A program made the translations under genes and the position numbers. From Alkalinema pantanalense (GTDB lineage Bacteria; Cyanobacteriota; Cyanobacteriia; Leptolyngbyales; Leptolyngbyaceae), in assembly GCF_050753345.1 (NCBI RefSeq), contig NZ_JBLZFX010000019.1, positions 11,848 through 75,847 of the forward strand: 64,000 nt of DNA, in the 5' to 3' direction. The notes under the pieces are model-generated. The model did no database searches. It was not told where the DNA came from and saw only the letters and a program-made list of their open reading frames with translations. Below, piece by piece: positions 10,001 through 18,282 of this stretch (within the stretch, counting starts at the first letter, position 1; every line of letters begins with the position of its first letter).

Positions 10001-12785
10001 TTTGAATGCCCATTTGTGCTTTTGGAAAGAACCCTATCGGAATGCCAAGGCGGGTCTACGAGAAACCTACAAACAGGCGCTGGAATATGGGGATATAGAA
10101 TTTGCGGCCTTTTCTGGCATGATGTCCTGTGCCATGGCCTTTTACCAAGGGGAGTCCTTAGAAACGGTCAAGTCTGAAATGAGTGCCTTCAGTGCGATTA
10201 TTTCAGATTTGGGGCAGGGTACCTCCCTCTACACCCACGAAATCCACCGTCAAACCGTATTTAATCTGACGGGGGACTGTGCCGATCCCAGTTGCTTGGT
10301 GGGTACAGCCTACAACGAAGATGAGGCGGTTCCCCTGCATCAGCAAGCCTCGGATGTCTCCAATTTGTCCACTTACTGGTGTACCAAAACCATTTTGCAT
10401 CTAGTACTCGGCGATTATGAGCTAGCCGCTCAGGCCGCCGATGCCAACCGCCAATACCTCAGTGGGGCAACGACAACGGTTTATGTAGCCAATTATTTCG
10501 CCTATGATGCGCTGATTCAAGCCCAAGTCTACGCCCAGAAAACCGCGCCGGTTCAGCGCAAGTTACTGCATCGGATCAAGCAAAATCGTCGGAAATTGTC
10601 TCGCTGGGCAGCCATGGCTCCGATGAATTTGAGTCAACAATTGGCCCTTGTGGATGCGGAATTAGCGCGGTTACAAAATCGTCCTAATGTGGCGATCGAA
10701 GGCTATGAGCGGGCGATCGCCCTAGCACAGCAAAATGGATTTTTGCACCACGAAGCGCTGGCCTCGGAATTGGCGGGACGGTTTTCTCTCCGTCGTAACT
10801 ATCCCAAGCTAGCCCTAGCTTATTTGCGGGATGCCCGTTATCTATATCAACAATGGGGTGCGATCGCAAAAGTCAAGCGCTTAGAGGCAGCCTATCCAGA
10901 ACTGCGTCAGGACGATAGTTCGATCGGGCAGCGGCGCGTCAGTTTAGACACGACTAGCGGAACTAGTAATTTATCGCTAGATTTTGAATCTGTAATTCGT
11001 GCCAGTCAGGCTATTTCCAATGAAATTGTTCTGGAACAGTTGCTACAAACGCTAATGAAAACCGTACTGGCAACGGCGGGCGCTCAAACGGGATTGTTGC
11101 TGCTAGAACAAGCTGGAACTTGGCAGGTGATTGCTGCTGATGGGGTAGAGGGAGCGGAGGTGCCATCCCTCGCAGAAGCGACCTTTGCTCCGGCGATCGT
11201 GAATTATGTCATCAAGTGTCGAGACAGTGTGGTTTTGAAGGATGCTAGCCAAGAAGGGGCATTTATGAATGATCCCTACGTGGTCAGTCATAGGCCGAAA
11301 TCCATTCTCTGTGCACCGTTATTAAACCAGGGGCAACTAAATGGGATTTTGTATCTGGAAAATAATCTAACAACGGGTGCATTTACCCCAGAACGGGTTG
11401 AAGTGCTCCAAATTCTATCTAGTCAAGCAGCGATTTCGCTACAAAATTCTCAACTTTACGTAACCTTAGGGCAGCAGAATCAGGCATTAGAACAAGCTAA
11501 GAATCAATTGGCGGACTATTCGCGCACCCTAGAACAAAAGGTTCAGGAACGCACCCAGGAACTCTCCCAGACCCTAGAGGTGTTGAAGGCGACCCAGGCG
11601 GAACTGCGCTTTGAAAATGAATTACTGCGCAGTGCTGAAGCCCCCAGTGCCTACACCTATCAGGTGGGGGGAAGTTTGCCGATGGATGCCCCGACCTATG
11701 TGGTGCGATCGTCCGATCGTTACCTCTACAAAGCCCTGCACCAAGGCCAATTTTGCTATGTCCTAAACTCCCGACAAATGGGGAAATCGAGTTTGATGGT
11801 ACGCATGCTACAGCAACTCCAACAGGAAGGCTACAGCTGTACTGCGATCGATTTAACGCTTTTAGGGAGCGAAACCGTGACCCCGGAGCAATGGTACAAG
11901 GGGCTAGCGGTACAGCTCTGGCAAGGCTTTGATTTACTAGGACGGGTGAACCTCAAAGCCTGGTGGAACGATCGCTTAGATATTTCGCCCGTGCAGCGGC
12001 TAGGGCAGTTTTTAGGTGAGGTGTTGTTAACTGAAGTGGGTACGGATGAAATGCCCAATTCCCGAAAGCTTGTGATTTTCTTAGATGAAATTGACAGTGT
12101 GCTGGGGTTACCGTTCTCGGCGAATGACTTTTTTGGGTTAATTCGTGCTTGCTATAACCAACGCAGCTTCAATTCAATCTGGAATCGGTTAACCTTTACG
12201 CTGCTGGGGGTGGCAACACCTTCAGCATTAATTACGGACATTCAGCGCACACCGTTCAATATTGGCCAAGCCATTCTATTAGAAGGATTTAAAGAGCATG
12301 AAGCACAACCGTTATTAAATGGGTTAACAGATCAGGTGAATAATCCACAGATATTTCTGAAGGCATTGCTCTTTTGGACGAATGGACAACCCTTTTTAAC
12401 TCAGAAACTCTGTCAATTGGTGCGAAGTGAGCGGCAGCCTATTCCACTCAACCAAGAAACAGAATGGGTCGCCAACCTAGTACAAACTCGATTGATCGAT
12501 CGCTGGGAGTCTCAAGATGAGCCAGAACATCTCCGCACGATCTCCGATCGACTGCTCCACGGCCCATTTCCCGCAACCCATCTCCTCAGTTTGTATCGTC
12601 AAATTCTTGAGGCGGAGTCGATCGTTTTACCCAATAGTCCTGAGACGGAGGAACTGTTATTATCTGGCGTGATCCGCAAATATCAAGGGCAATTTCAGAT
12701 CAGTAATCGCATTTACGCAGCAGTGTTTAACCAGGCTTGGATTGAAGCCATGATGTCCCTGGAAACAAGTACTGAATCCCTATGA
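7023..12785 (+). CDS. Giant Ser/Thr kinase - AAA ATPase - GAF - AAA-like signalling protein
   Basis: A 1920-residue signalling protein. Residues ~5-265 form a eukaryotic-type Ser/Thr kinase with lysine K34, catalytic D127 in HKDINPSN and D146 in the DFG motif, then GTLAYISPEQTGR. From ~295 comes an AAA/STAND-type ATPase with Walker A GYSGIGKTS (K333) and LFIDDLQWAD as Walker B. A long helical (TPR-like) region follows, then a GAF domain at ~1320-1475 and a coiled coil to ~1535. Related cyanobacterial proteins normally end in HisKA/HATPase; here the end is instead an AAA-like domain (from ~1544) with YQVGGSLPMDAPTYV and Walker A NSRQMGKSS (K~1588). No H-box or N-box was found. It may act as a hub relaying a GAF-sensed signal. 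Its place behind two lipoxygenases suggests, but does not prove, a link to oxylipins. Confidence 0.9.
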   Translation: MEIPGYSDLQFRCEGSHCTIYSAYRADGLPVILKYLRNPYPSPTEVARFRREYEITRQFQESGIIRCLDLIDRGNQFVMVLEDFGGLDLDHFLTIASPFSIDQCLDLMLRLARSLGEVHRALIIHKDINPSNIVWNPQTNTLKLIDFGIASQLSRETPSLTDIRVLEGTLAYISPEQTGRMNRSVDFRSDFYALGVTFYRILTGQLPFPVANPLEMIHAQIARSPIPPQEVRSEIPQVVAQIVLKLMAKNADDRYQSTYGLVQDLQRCYQDWQSQGQVPPFDLGQADVPDRLILSQTLYGREADLQQLMAAFERCRQGSVELVIVAGYSGIGKTSLVNEMHRPVTAAQGEFIKGKYDQFNRSKPYGPLAEALTQFVQRLLTRSDRELAHYQEALLAAVGSNARLLMDLIPEFEQILGTPPAHPEVTETDAETRFIMLFRYLLRTLATADHPIVLFIDDLQWADLAFVRLLQRLVTDLEAGYLLLVGAYRDHEVNAAHPLMLSLEEIRQSGKVFTHLSLTPLSQAHTRQLIQETLRLPDTVTHPLADLCFQRTQGNPFFLNQLLETLYTRGLLTVDLDQGRWVWDLQEIQAQGMTEDVISFLIDKMGDLPRTTVQMLQQASVVGSRFDLASLTILLALAPAQVVSNLQPALHQGLIVRVNDSLELETVYDFDSDPDYNPRYRFLHDRVQQAAYSLLSAAERVEAHYHLGRQFLAQTALVQPQSQTDAHLFATVNHLNQAQDRLSQTDRLTLTRLNLQAGIKAKQAAAFQAALEFLLTGVQLLSADAWQQDYPLAHALYTEASMAAFLANELATMAQLNQQILHHARQPLDALPVHEVTVGALIAQNQLNDSIDYTLQVLKDAWGQQLPSHPTSLQVLGQFLRIQWTLRGKTAEQLQALPEMTDAATLAVMQLQRNIVSPTYYARPNLLPLITFSFIRATLTHGIAPESAYAFALMGVIHCTLGNEPEGYAMGQIALKLRSRIANPLLRNRTTHILNAHLCFWKEPYRNAKAGLRETYKQALEYGDIEFAAFSGMMSCAMAFYQGESLETVKSEMSAFSAIISDLGQGTSLYTHEIHRQTVFNLTGDCADPSCLVGTAYNEDEAVPLHQQASDVSNLSTYWCTKTILHLVLGDYELAAQAADANRQYLSGATTTVYVANYFAYDALIQAQVYAQKTAPVQRKLLHRIKQNRRKLSRWAAMAPMNLSQQLALVDAELARLQNRPNVAIEGYERAIALAQQNGFLHHEALASELAGRFSLRRNYPKLALAYLRDARYLYQQWGAIAKVKRLEAAYPELRQDDSSIGQRRVSLDTTSGTSNLSLDFESVIRASQAISNEIVLEQLLQTLMKTVLATAGAQTGLLLLEQAGTWQVIAADGVEGAEVPSLAEATFAPAIVNYVIKCRDSVVLKDASQEGAFMNDPYVVSHRPKSILCAPLLNQGQLNGILYLENNLTTGAFTPERVEVLQILSSQAAISLQNSQLYVTLGQQNQALEQAKNQLADYSRTLEQKVQERTQELSQTLEVLKATQAELRFENELLRSAEAPSAYTYQVGGSLPMDAPTYVVRSSDRYLYKALHQGQFCYVLNSRQMGKSSLMVRMLQQLQQEGYSCTAIDLTLLGSETVTPEQWYKGLAVQLWQGFDLLGRVNLKAWWNDRLDISPVQRLGQFLGEVLLTEVGTDEMPNSRKLVIFLDEIDSVLGLPFSANDFFGLIRACYNQRSFNSIWNRLTFTLLGVATPSALITDIQRTPFNIGQAILLEGFKEHEAQPLLNGLTDQVNNPQIFLKALLFWTNGQPFLTQKLCQLVRSERQPIPLNQETEWVANLVQTRLIDRWESQDEPEHLRTISDRLLHGPFPATHLLSLYRQILEAESIVLPNSPETEELLLSGVIRKYQGQFQISNRIYAAVFNQAWIEAMMSLETSTESL

Positions 12786-12970
12786 AGGCACAAAAATCGA
12801 TGGTGTAGTAGAAAGTGGGATCAGTGAGGGCGGCATCGCGCCACGCCCCTTTCGCTTGATAGGACGGGAGTGGGCTGGAGCATCATAGACCAAGCCTGCT
12901 GATTTTCCACACAAAGCGCTCCCCCTTTCGCTAAGCTAGATCATGGGTGATTCGCGCTAGGACGGCTGAA

Positions 12971-14200
12971 ATGAAACTTGCAGACCTTTGGCCTTGGGTT
13001 CTGCCCCCGATCGTTGGTGGCATCATTGGTTACTTCACCAACGACATTGCCATTCGCATGTTATTCCGCCCCTACCGCCCTTGGTACATCGGCAACTTCC
13101 GCGTTCCCTTCACCCCCGGCGTCATTCCCCGTAACCAAGCCAAACTCGCCAAACGCATCGCCGACACCATCATGGGCTCCCTCCTGACTCCCGATGAGAT
13201 CCACGGCATTGCCCAACGCCTGCTCAAAGTTGAACGAGTCCAAGCCGCCATTCTTTGGATTCTCCGCCTCGTCCTGGATCAACTGCAAACTGGCAAAGAA
13301 GAAAATACCACTAAAGTTCTTGCGAATATCCTGCGGGATTTATTCGGTGACTCCCTTCCCCGGTTGTTGCAAGTCCTCGCTCAACGGGAACATTTTTTAG
13401 AGGATCAACTGAATCAGATTTTCGATCGAATCTTACTTGAATTTCAACTCACCGAAGAACAGGCCAATCACCTCTCCGTTTGGCTGCTCACCTCCGTCCT
13501 GCCCCCCGATGTCCTACGGCAAATCCTCGTCGATTTTCTCACCGATCGCAATATCCAAATCCTCGACGATCGCTTCCGCGAAAAAACCAGCGGTACCTAC
13601 TGGGTCGTTGCCAATTTATTCGGCATGCGTAATTCCCTCATCCGCCTCCGCACCTTTTGCCTCGACGATCGGGAAGCCACCAATGCTATTATTCAAGACC
13701 TGATCATTTCCCTGCGCATTCAACAACGCTTCCAAGAGTTTTTCTACGACTTCTCCCTGCAAACCCTACCCGTCTCCACTGTCCGCCAACTGCGCCGCAC
13801 CCTACGGGACAGCGTCCGCACCTATCTGCGCGATCGGGGGGCTGACCTGTTGCAAGGGTTAAGTTCCTCGGTTAATTGGGAAAATGTCGCCTCAGTTGTT
13901 CTCAAACGATTGCAAACTCTTAGTACCGTTAGCGAATCATTGGATGTTGTGAGTTGGGAAATTGCGAATGTTTTGGAACGCTACCTAGAACGGGATTTAG
14001 AAAATATTGTGATTGAAGTTCTTCCCATTCTGGACATCGATCAAGTGATTATTAACCGAGTCGTGGCCACTCCACCCGCAGAAATGGAAGCGGGAATTAA
14101 CGAACTTGTGCAGACTGAACTCCAAGCGATCGTCAACTTAGGGGGCGTCCTCGGGGTCGCGATCGGGTTACTGCAAACGCTCTCCTTGCTCTGGCGTTAG
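12971..14200 (+). CDS. DUF445 family membrane protein
   Basis: Family member of DUF445 (YheB-like), function unknown. The N-terminal hydrophobic segment carries the family signature GIIGYFTNDIAIRMLFRP, followed by VPFTPGVIPRNQ. A long, mostly helical middle part leads to a second hydrophobic segment at the C-terminus (GGVLGVAIGLLQTLSLLW). This is the usual layout of about 400 residues anchored at both ends. ATG 12971 is preferred because it places the signature about 15 residues from the start; an in-frame GTG at 12947 would add eight residues. It stands alone between the giant kinase and the Mrp operon. Confidence 0.88.
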   Translation: MKLADLWPWVLPPIVGGIIGYFTNDIAIRMLFRPYRPWYIGNFRVPFTPGVIPRNQAKLAKRIADTIMGSLLTPDEIHGIAQRLLKVERVQAAILWILRLVLDQLQTGKEENTTKVLANILRDLFGDSLPRLLQVLAQREHFLEDQLNQIFDRILLEFQLTEEQANHLSVWLLTSVLPPDVLRQILVDFLTDRNIQILDDRFREKTSGTYWVVANLFGMRNSLIRLRTFCLDDREATNAIIQDLIISLRIQQRFQEFFYDFSLQTLPVSTVRQLRRTLRDSVRTYLRDRGADLLQGLSSSVNWENVASVVLKRLQTLSTVSESLDVVSWEIANVLERYLERDLENIVIEVLPILDIDQVIINRVVATPPAEMEAGINELVQTELQAIVNLGGVLGVAIGLLQTLSLLWR

Positions 14201-14877
14201 AAAATTCTTAAACGCTTACCGTGAGTTCCAAAAATCGACAATTGAAATTTTTGATAGTTACTAGTGATTAAAGCTCATTAAACCGTTGCGTGGCAGAGAG
14301 GAGGAATATCTAATACCTAAAATTATGATTTCTCTATACCTATGAGCCTTCTTGAACTTTGTTATCGGAAGCCATTGCTGAGAGACTTGATTAATGATAA
14401 TAGTTTTATTATTGAACCCTATCAAGCTATCTAAAAAAATCTATTACTTCCATGGAGGTTTGCAAAGAGTAATGAGAGATCCTGCGTAGAAGTTCTACGA
14501 TCGGGATTTCAGCCTAATCTGTCTATTGTTCATTTATGCGTTCATACCCTCACTCAACAGCTTGTTACAATTTTTTGTTCATTTAAATGTATTTCAGTCA
14601 AGTTCTTTGATGGACTGTATACAAGCGGAGTTAGGCTGTGACACGGATGAATGTAATGGAGTTGTTACTCCGATAAATCGTCGAACGATACAAGTTAAGC
14701 TGGAATCCGATTCAGATCCCTGTCGCACAATTCAGTTTATTCAATAGGATTCAATGATGGAAAATATGATGCAAGAGGGTCTTCTCTTGTATCAAGCATC
14801 CGTCATTCGAAACATATCGATCATGAGCCATTTCATGAGCCATTACTGTCAATCTATTCCATGATTAGGCAAATTCT
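14201..14877 (+). other. 677-bp intergenic region upstream of the Mrp operon
   Basis: No gene is recognised. A 73-codon frame at 14526-14747 starts at TTG and shows no family features or clear ribosome binding site. GAGGAGGAATATC at about 14298 resembles a Shine-Dalgarno but precedes only very short frames. Short direct repeats of CATGAGCCATT occur just before mrpC (about 14823-14843). The promoter and leader of the Mrp operon should be here; a structured leader cannot be excluded. Confidence 0.4.
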
Positions 14878-15216
14878 ATGGTGTTGGAAGCATTTGTTTT
14901 TGCAACGATCTTGTGTGGCTTTTTTGGCATCTTGCTGAAAAAGAATTTGCTCATGAAAATTATCGCAATGGATGTGATGAGCACCGGCGTCGTGACGTAT
15001 TACGTTGTGATTTCAGGCCGGGACGGGGTTTTCACGCCCATCTTGACGGAGCCAGCCCCCGCAGGAGCCTACGCCGATCCAGTGCCGCAAGCGGTGATCT
15101 TGACCGCGATCGTGATTGGGCTGTCTATTCAGGCACTCATGCTCGTCGGTGCCATGAAACTATCACGAGATAATCCGACCTTAGAGTGTCACGAGATCGA
15201 AAAGAGTAATACATGA
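14878..15216 (+). CDS. mrpC: Na+/H+ antiporter Mrp/Mnh subunit C
   Basis: Small NuoK-like membrane subunit of the multisubunit Mrp cation/proton antiporter. Three transmembrane segments are evident, and the third begins with the NuoK/MnhC hallmark DPVPQAVILTAIVIGLSIQA. Its length of 112 residues is normal. It is the first gene of a seven-gene operon, and its TGA overlaps the ATG of mrpD (ATGA). The product should form part of the plasma-membrane antiporter complex for Na+ and pH homeostasis. Confidence 0.9.
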   Translation: MVLEAFVFATILCGFFGILLKKNLLMKIIAMDVMSTGVVTYYVVISGRDGVFTPILTEPAPAGAYADPVPQAVILTAIVIGLSIQALMLVGAMKLSRDNPTLECHEIEKSNT

Positions 15217-16715
15217 TGAATCACTGGATCAACTATTGGACCCTTGCTTGGATTGCCTGTCCCTTTTTGCTCGGTTTCATTGTTTACCTATTGCCCAACA
15301 TTAGCCGCTACGTTGCCCTATTGGGGGCATTGTCCTCTGCGGCCTATGCAACACAGCTCTTTCTAGCCAAATCCCCCGTTAGTTTAAAGCTTTTGGATCA
15401 TTTTGGCGTTAGCTTGCTGCTTGATCCATTAACTGCATTTTTTATTTTAACGAATGCATTAGTGACAGCGGCGGTGCTGTTCTATTGCTGGAAGCGTGAT
15501 AAATCTCCATTCTTCTATGCTCAAGTTTTACTTCTGCATGGCAGCGTTAACTCCGCCTTCGCCTGTGCAGACTTCATGAGCTTATATGTAGCCCTGGAAG
15601 TTATTAGCATTGCGACATTTCTGTTAATTGCCTATCCCCGCAGCGATCGCTCCCTGTGGATTGGTTTACGCTACTTGTTTATCAGTAACGTGGCCATGTT
15701 GTTCTATCTGGTCGGAACGGTGCTGGTTTACAAAGCCCACCATTCCTTTGACTTTGCAGGGCTACGAGGAGCCCCCCCAGAAGCGATCGCCTTAATTCTC
15801 TTGGGGTTATTGGTGAAGGGCGGCATCTTTGTTTCGGGGTTATGGTTGCCCCTGACCCACTCAGAATCTGATTCACCCGTGTCTGCGTTGATGTCCGGCG
15901 TGGTCGTCAAAGCGGCCATTTTACCCCTGGCGCGGTGTGCTCTGTTGTTGGAAGAAATTGACCCGATCGTCCGCATTTTTGGAGTAGGAACGGCGGTCTT
16001 TGGTGTGGCCTATGCCGTGGTGGAAAAGGATGCCAAACGCATGTTGGCGTTCCATACCATTTCGCAATTAGGCTTTATTTTGGCAGCCCCAGAAGTCGGC
16101 GGATTCTATGCCCTCACCCATGGTCTGGTTAAAGCGGCTCTATTCCTGATCGTTGGCCAGTTACCCAGCCGCAACCTCAAGGAATTGCAACATCAACCGA
16201 TTCCCCTTGCACTCTGGGGCGCAGTGGTGGCAGCCAGCTTCTCCATCTCCGGTTTTCCCCTCTTGGCCGGATTTGGGGCCAAGGTATTAACCATGAAAAA
16301 TCTCTTGCCCTGGCAAGTGGTGGGCATGAACATTGCCGCCTTGGGCACCGCCATCTCCTTCGCAAAATTCATTTTCCTGCCGGTTCAAGCCCCGTCCTGG
16401 GCGCTGTCAGGGTCACCCAGCCCAACTCCGCCCGTCCCAGCCCCAAAACCGATGCCCGTTCTTTCCTTGAGCTTCTGGGCTGCCATCTTGATATTACTAG
16501 GCGGCTTGGTGGGGGCCAACTTGGTCTACTACGACGCCTACACCCTCCAGAATGTGGTCAAACCCCTCGCCACGATCGCGCTGGGATGGTTGGCTTACTG
16601 GTTCATCTTTCGTCGCTGGATCGTGAAATTGCCCCGTATGTTCGAACAATTTGACCACCTTATTGGGGTGATGAGTCTCAGTTTAGTCCTGTTATTTTGG
16701 ATGGTGCTGACATGA
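15213..16715 (+). CDS. mrpD: Na+/H+ antiporter Mrp/Mnh subunit D
   Basis: Antiporter-like subunit related to complex I NuoL/M/N (Proton_antipo_M), 500 residues with about 14 hydrophobic segments. Conserved pieces include LYVALEVISIATF (the membrane glutamate), LLVKGGIFVSGLWLPLTHSESDSPVSALMSG and KRMLAFHTISQLGFI. It is the only large antiporter-like subunit in this cluster, because no full-length MrpA is present. Start ATG 15213 overlaps mrpC; ATG 15216 is equally possible. Its end overlaps the mrpE start by four bases. Confidence 0.92.
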   Translation: MMNHWINYWTLAWIACPFLLGFIVYLLPNISRYVALLGALSSAAYATQLFLAKSPVSLKLLDHFGVSLLLDPLTAFFILTNALVTAAVLFYCWKRDKSPFFYAQVLLLHGSVNSAFACADFMSLYVALEVISIATFLLIAYPRSDRSLWIGLRYLFISNVAMLFYLVGTVLVYKAHHSFDFAGLRGAPPEAIALILLGLLVKGGIFVSGLWLPLTHSESDSPVSALMSGVVVKAAILPLARCALLLEEIDPIVRIFGVGTAVFGVAYAVVEKDAKRMLAFHTISQLGFILAAPEVGGFYALTHGLVKAALFLIVGQLPSRNLKELQHQPIPLALWGAVVAASFSISGFPLLAGFGAKVLTMKNLLPWQVVGMNIAALGTAISFAKFIFLPVQAPSWALSGSPSPTPPVPAPKPMPVLSLSFWAAILILLGGLVGANLVYYDAYTLQNVVKPLATIALGWLAYWFIFRRWIVKLPRMFEQFDHLIGVMSLSLVLLFWMVLT

Positions 16716-17116
16716 TTGGACATTTCATTTTCAGGTTAACTATTTGGTTGTTACTAACTGCTAATTTGAGTCTCGTTAACATTGCCATTGGGGTCGCCAT
16801 TGCCATCTTCTTGCCTCGGGGAACTGCTTCACCAGAACGTCTAAAAGATTTGCTACAGGGCTTAGGAAAAATCATTTTGGCCATTCCCCAAGCCTATGCC
16901 GAAGCTTTTGACTTAATCCTACGGCCCCATACCCACGAAGATGTCATTTTGGAGCGCGTCTCCTCCCGTCGATCTCAAGGATTAGTCTTTTTAGACATTT
17001 TTCTGATCACTTTTACCCCCAAGACAACGGTTTTGAAATATCGCGATGAGGGCTGGTACGAAGTCCACCGTGTTTGTCGCAAACCCCATGTGTCCAAACC
17101 TGAGGCTTTATCATGA
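16712..17116 (+). CDS. mrpE: Na+/H+ antiporter Mrp/Mnh subunit E
   Basis: MnhE-family subunit of about 134 residues. Hydrophobic N-terminal segments (FIFRLTIWLLLTANLS, IAIGVAIAIFLPRG) are followed by a cytoplasmic part with the family-type stretch ITFTPKTTVLKYRDEGWYEVH. ATG 16712 is chosen because it overlaps the mrpD stop as ATGA, like the other junctions of this operon. Its end overlaps mrpF in the same way. Confidence 0.88.
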   Translation: MIGHFIFRLTIWLLLTANLSLVNIAIGVAIAIFLPRGTASPERLKDLLQGLGKIILAIPQAYAEAFDLILRPHTHEDVILERVSSRRSQGLVFLDIFLITFTPKTTVLKYRDEGWYEVHRVCRKPHVSKPEALS

Positions 17117-17370
17117 TCCTCAATCTATTTCTATTTGCCATGATTGCGGCCTTGGTGATTCCCCTATACGAATCCTGGCGGAATGAAGATATTTGGCAAA
17201 TGATGTTGGCTTTTTCGAGCGTTTCGACCAAAGCTTCGGTGATGATTTTACTGATTTCTGTATTGCGAGATGACTGGATGATTGGCATTGTCGGTGTCAT
17301 TATCCTCAGCGTAGGCAATGCAGGATTAATGCTATTGGCACATATTGTGAAACAACTGGGAGAGCCTTAA
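17113..17370 (+). CDS. mrpF: Na+/H+ antiporter Mrp/Mnh subunit F
   Basis: Small three-helix MnhF-type subunit, 85 residues. The central segment AFSSVSTKASVMILLISVLRD and the following GIVGVIILSVGNAG fit the family, as do its position after mrpE and its length. Start and stop overlap both neighbours (ATGA with mrpE, TAATG with mrpG), implying translational coupling. Confidence 0.87.
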   Translation: MILNLFLFAMIAALVIPLYESWRNEDIWQMMLAFSSVSTKASVMILLISVLRDDWMIGIVGVIILSVGNAGLMLLAHIVKQLGEP

Positions 17371-17666
17371 TGCAGATACTAAGCTATGGTTGCATTGCGA
17401 TGGGACTGGTGTTTTGGTTTTGGGGAACGTCATCGTTACTGAGTCGTCGATCGGTTCTTTTTAAATTGCATAACCTCTCAGTCTCCGATACGTTAGGTTC
17501 CATTAGCATCATGGTTGGGTTATTGCTTCTACGCCCCCGAGAATGGCCCCTTTTGCTCCTTGCGATTCTATCCCTCGTTTTCTGGAACACGATGCTGGGA
17601 TATGTGCTGGCTTACTGCTCCAGCAGTCCGCGACTGGATTCCCACCTGGAGAGGAATAATGACTGA
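17370..17666 (+). CDS. mrpG: Na+/H+ antiporter Mrp/Mnh subunit G
   Basis: MnhG/PhaG-type membrane subunit, 98 residues with three hydrophobic helices. The motif RSVLFKLHNLSVSDTLGSI corresponds to the family's H-x-x-x-x-x-D-x-LG region. It overlaps mrpF by one base (TAATG) and the next gene by eight bases. Confidence 0.87.
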   Translation: MQILSYGCIAMGLVFWFWGTSSLLSRRSVLFKLHNLSVSDTLGSISIMVGLLLLRPREWPLLLLAILSLVFWNTMLGYVLAYCSSSPRLDSHLERNND

Positions 17667-18282
17667 TAGTTATATTTACTGGATTGTAGCCCTACTGCCC
17701 CTGGCAGCATCTATGGTTGTGGTGCAAACGAACCCCTACCATGCTTTGATTTTGCGGGGCGTGCTAGGGGCCATTTCAGCCTTGATTTATGCAATTCTAG
17801 GGGCGGCAGATGTTGCCTTAACTGAAGCATTAGTCGGAACTTTGCTTGCAGTTACGTTATATGCCATCACCGTTCGATCGTCTCTAGTGTTCCGTCTAGG
17901 CGTGCTGCGACAGGAGGATGAGGCCATGCAGACCCACCCGGACGGTGTGGAACAGCATGATTTTCAACAGCTTCTGACAATCCTCCGACGTCTTTTTAAG
18001 CCCTACTACATGCAAGTAGAATGGATCACTTATGACGATCGAGGGGCTTTGCTCAAAGCTATGAAAAACCGGGAAATTCATGCTACTTGGCTGCCAGTAG
18101 ACGACCTTTCTTCCCCGGCCCCAACCCACACGATCACCGTCCGCATCCAGCGTCTCTATGAGATCCTCCAATCTGGGATAGACTCTCCCAATATTCACTT
18201 AACCTATGTTGATTTAGGAACCTCGCTTGCAGCCCTCCCAACCCTGAATTCCGCCCCTGCAAATTCCCAGGAGATACAGTGA
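17659..18282 (+). CDS. Mrp subunit A C-terminal-like protein (DUF4040/MbhD type)
   Basis: About 207 residues. The first ~90 are hydrophobic and contain GAADVALTEALVGTLLAVTLYAI, the hallmark of the DUF4040/MbhD domain that in full-length MrpA lies near the C-terminus. The rest is a hydrophilic domain I do not recognise. ATG 17659 is chosen because it has GGAGAGG seven bases upstream and overlaps mrpG; longer in-frame starts lie inside mrpG. It supplies the A' module of a split MrpA. The N-terminal NuoL-like half of MrpA is absent from this locus. Confidence 0.85.
   Translation: MTDSYIYWIVALLPLAASMVVVQTNPYHALILRGVLGAISALIYAILGAADVALTEALVGTLLAVTLYAITVRSSLVFRLGVLRQEDEAMQTHPDGVEQHDFQQLLTILRRLFKPYYMQVEWITYDDRGALLKAMKNREIHATWLPVDDLSSPAPTHTITVRIQRLYEILQSGIDSPNIHLTYVDLGTSLAALPTLNSAPANSQEIQ

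Noticed and set aside
14526..14747. A 73-codon frame upstream of mrpC
   Set aside because: It starts at TTG without a ribosome site, resembles no family and has atypical composition; kept only as a remark in the intergenic entry.
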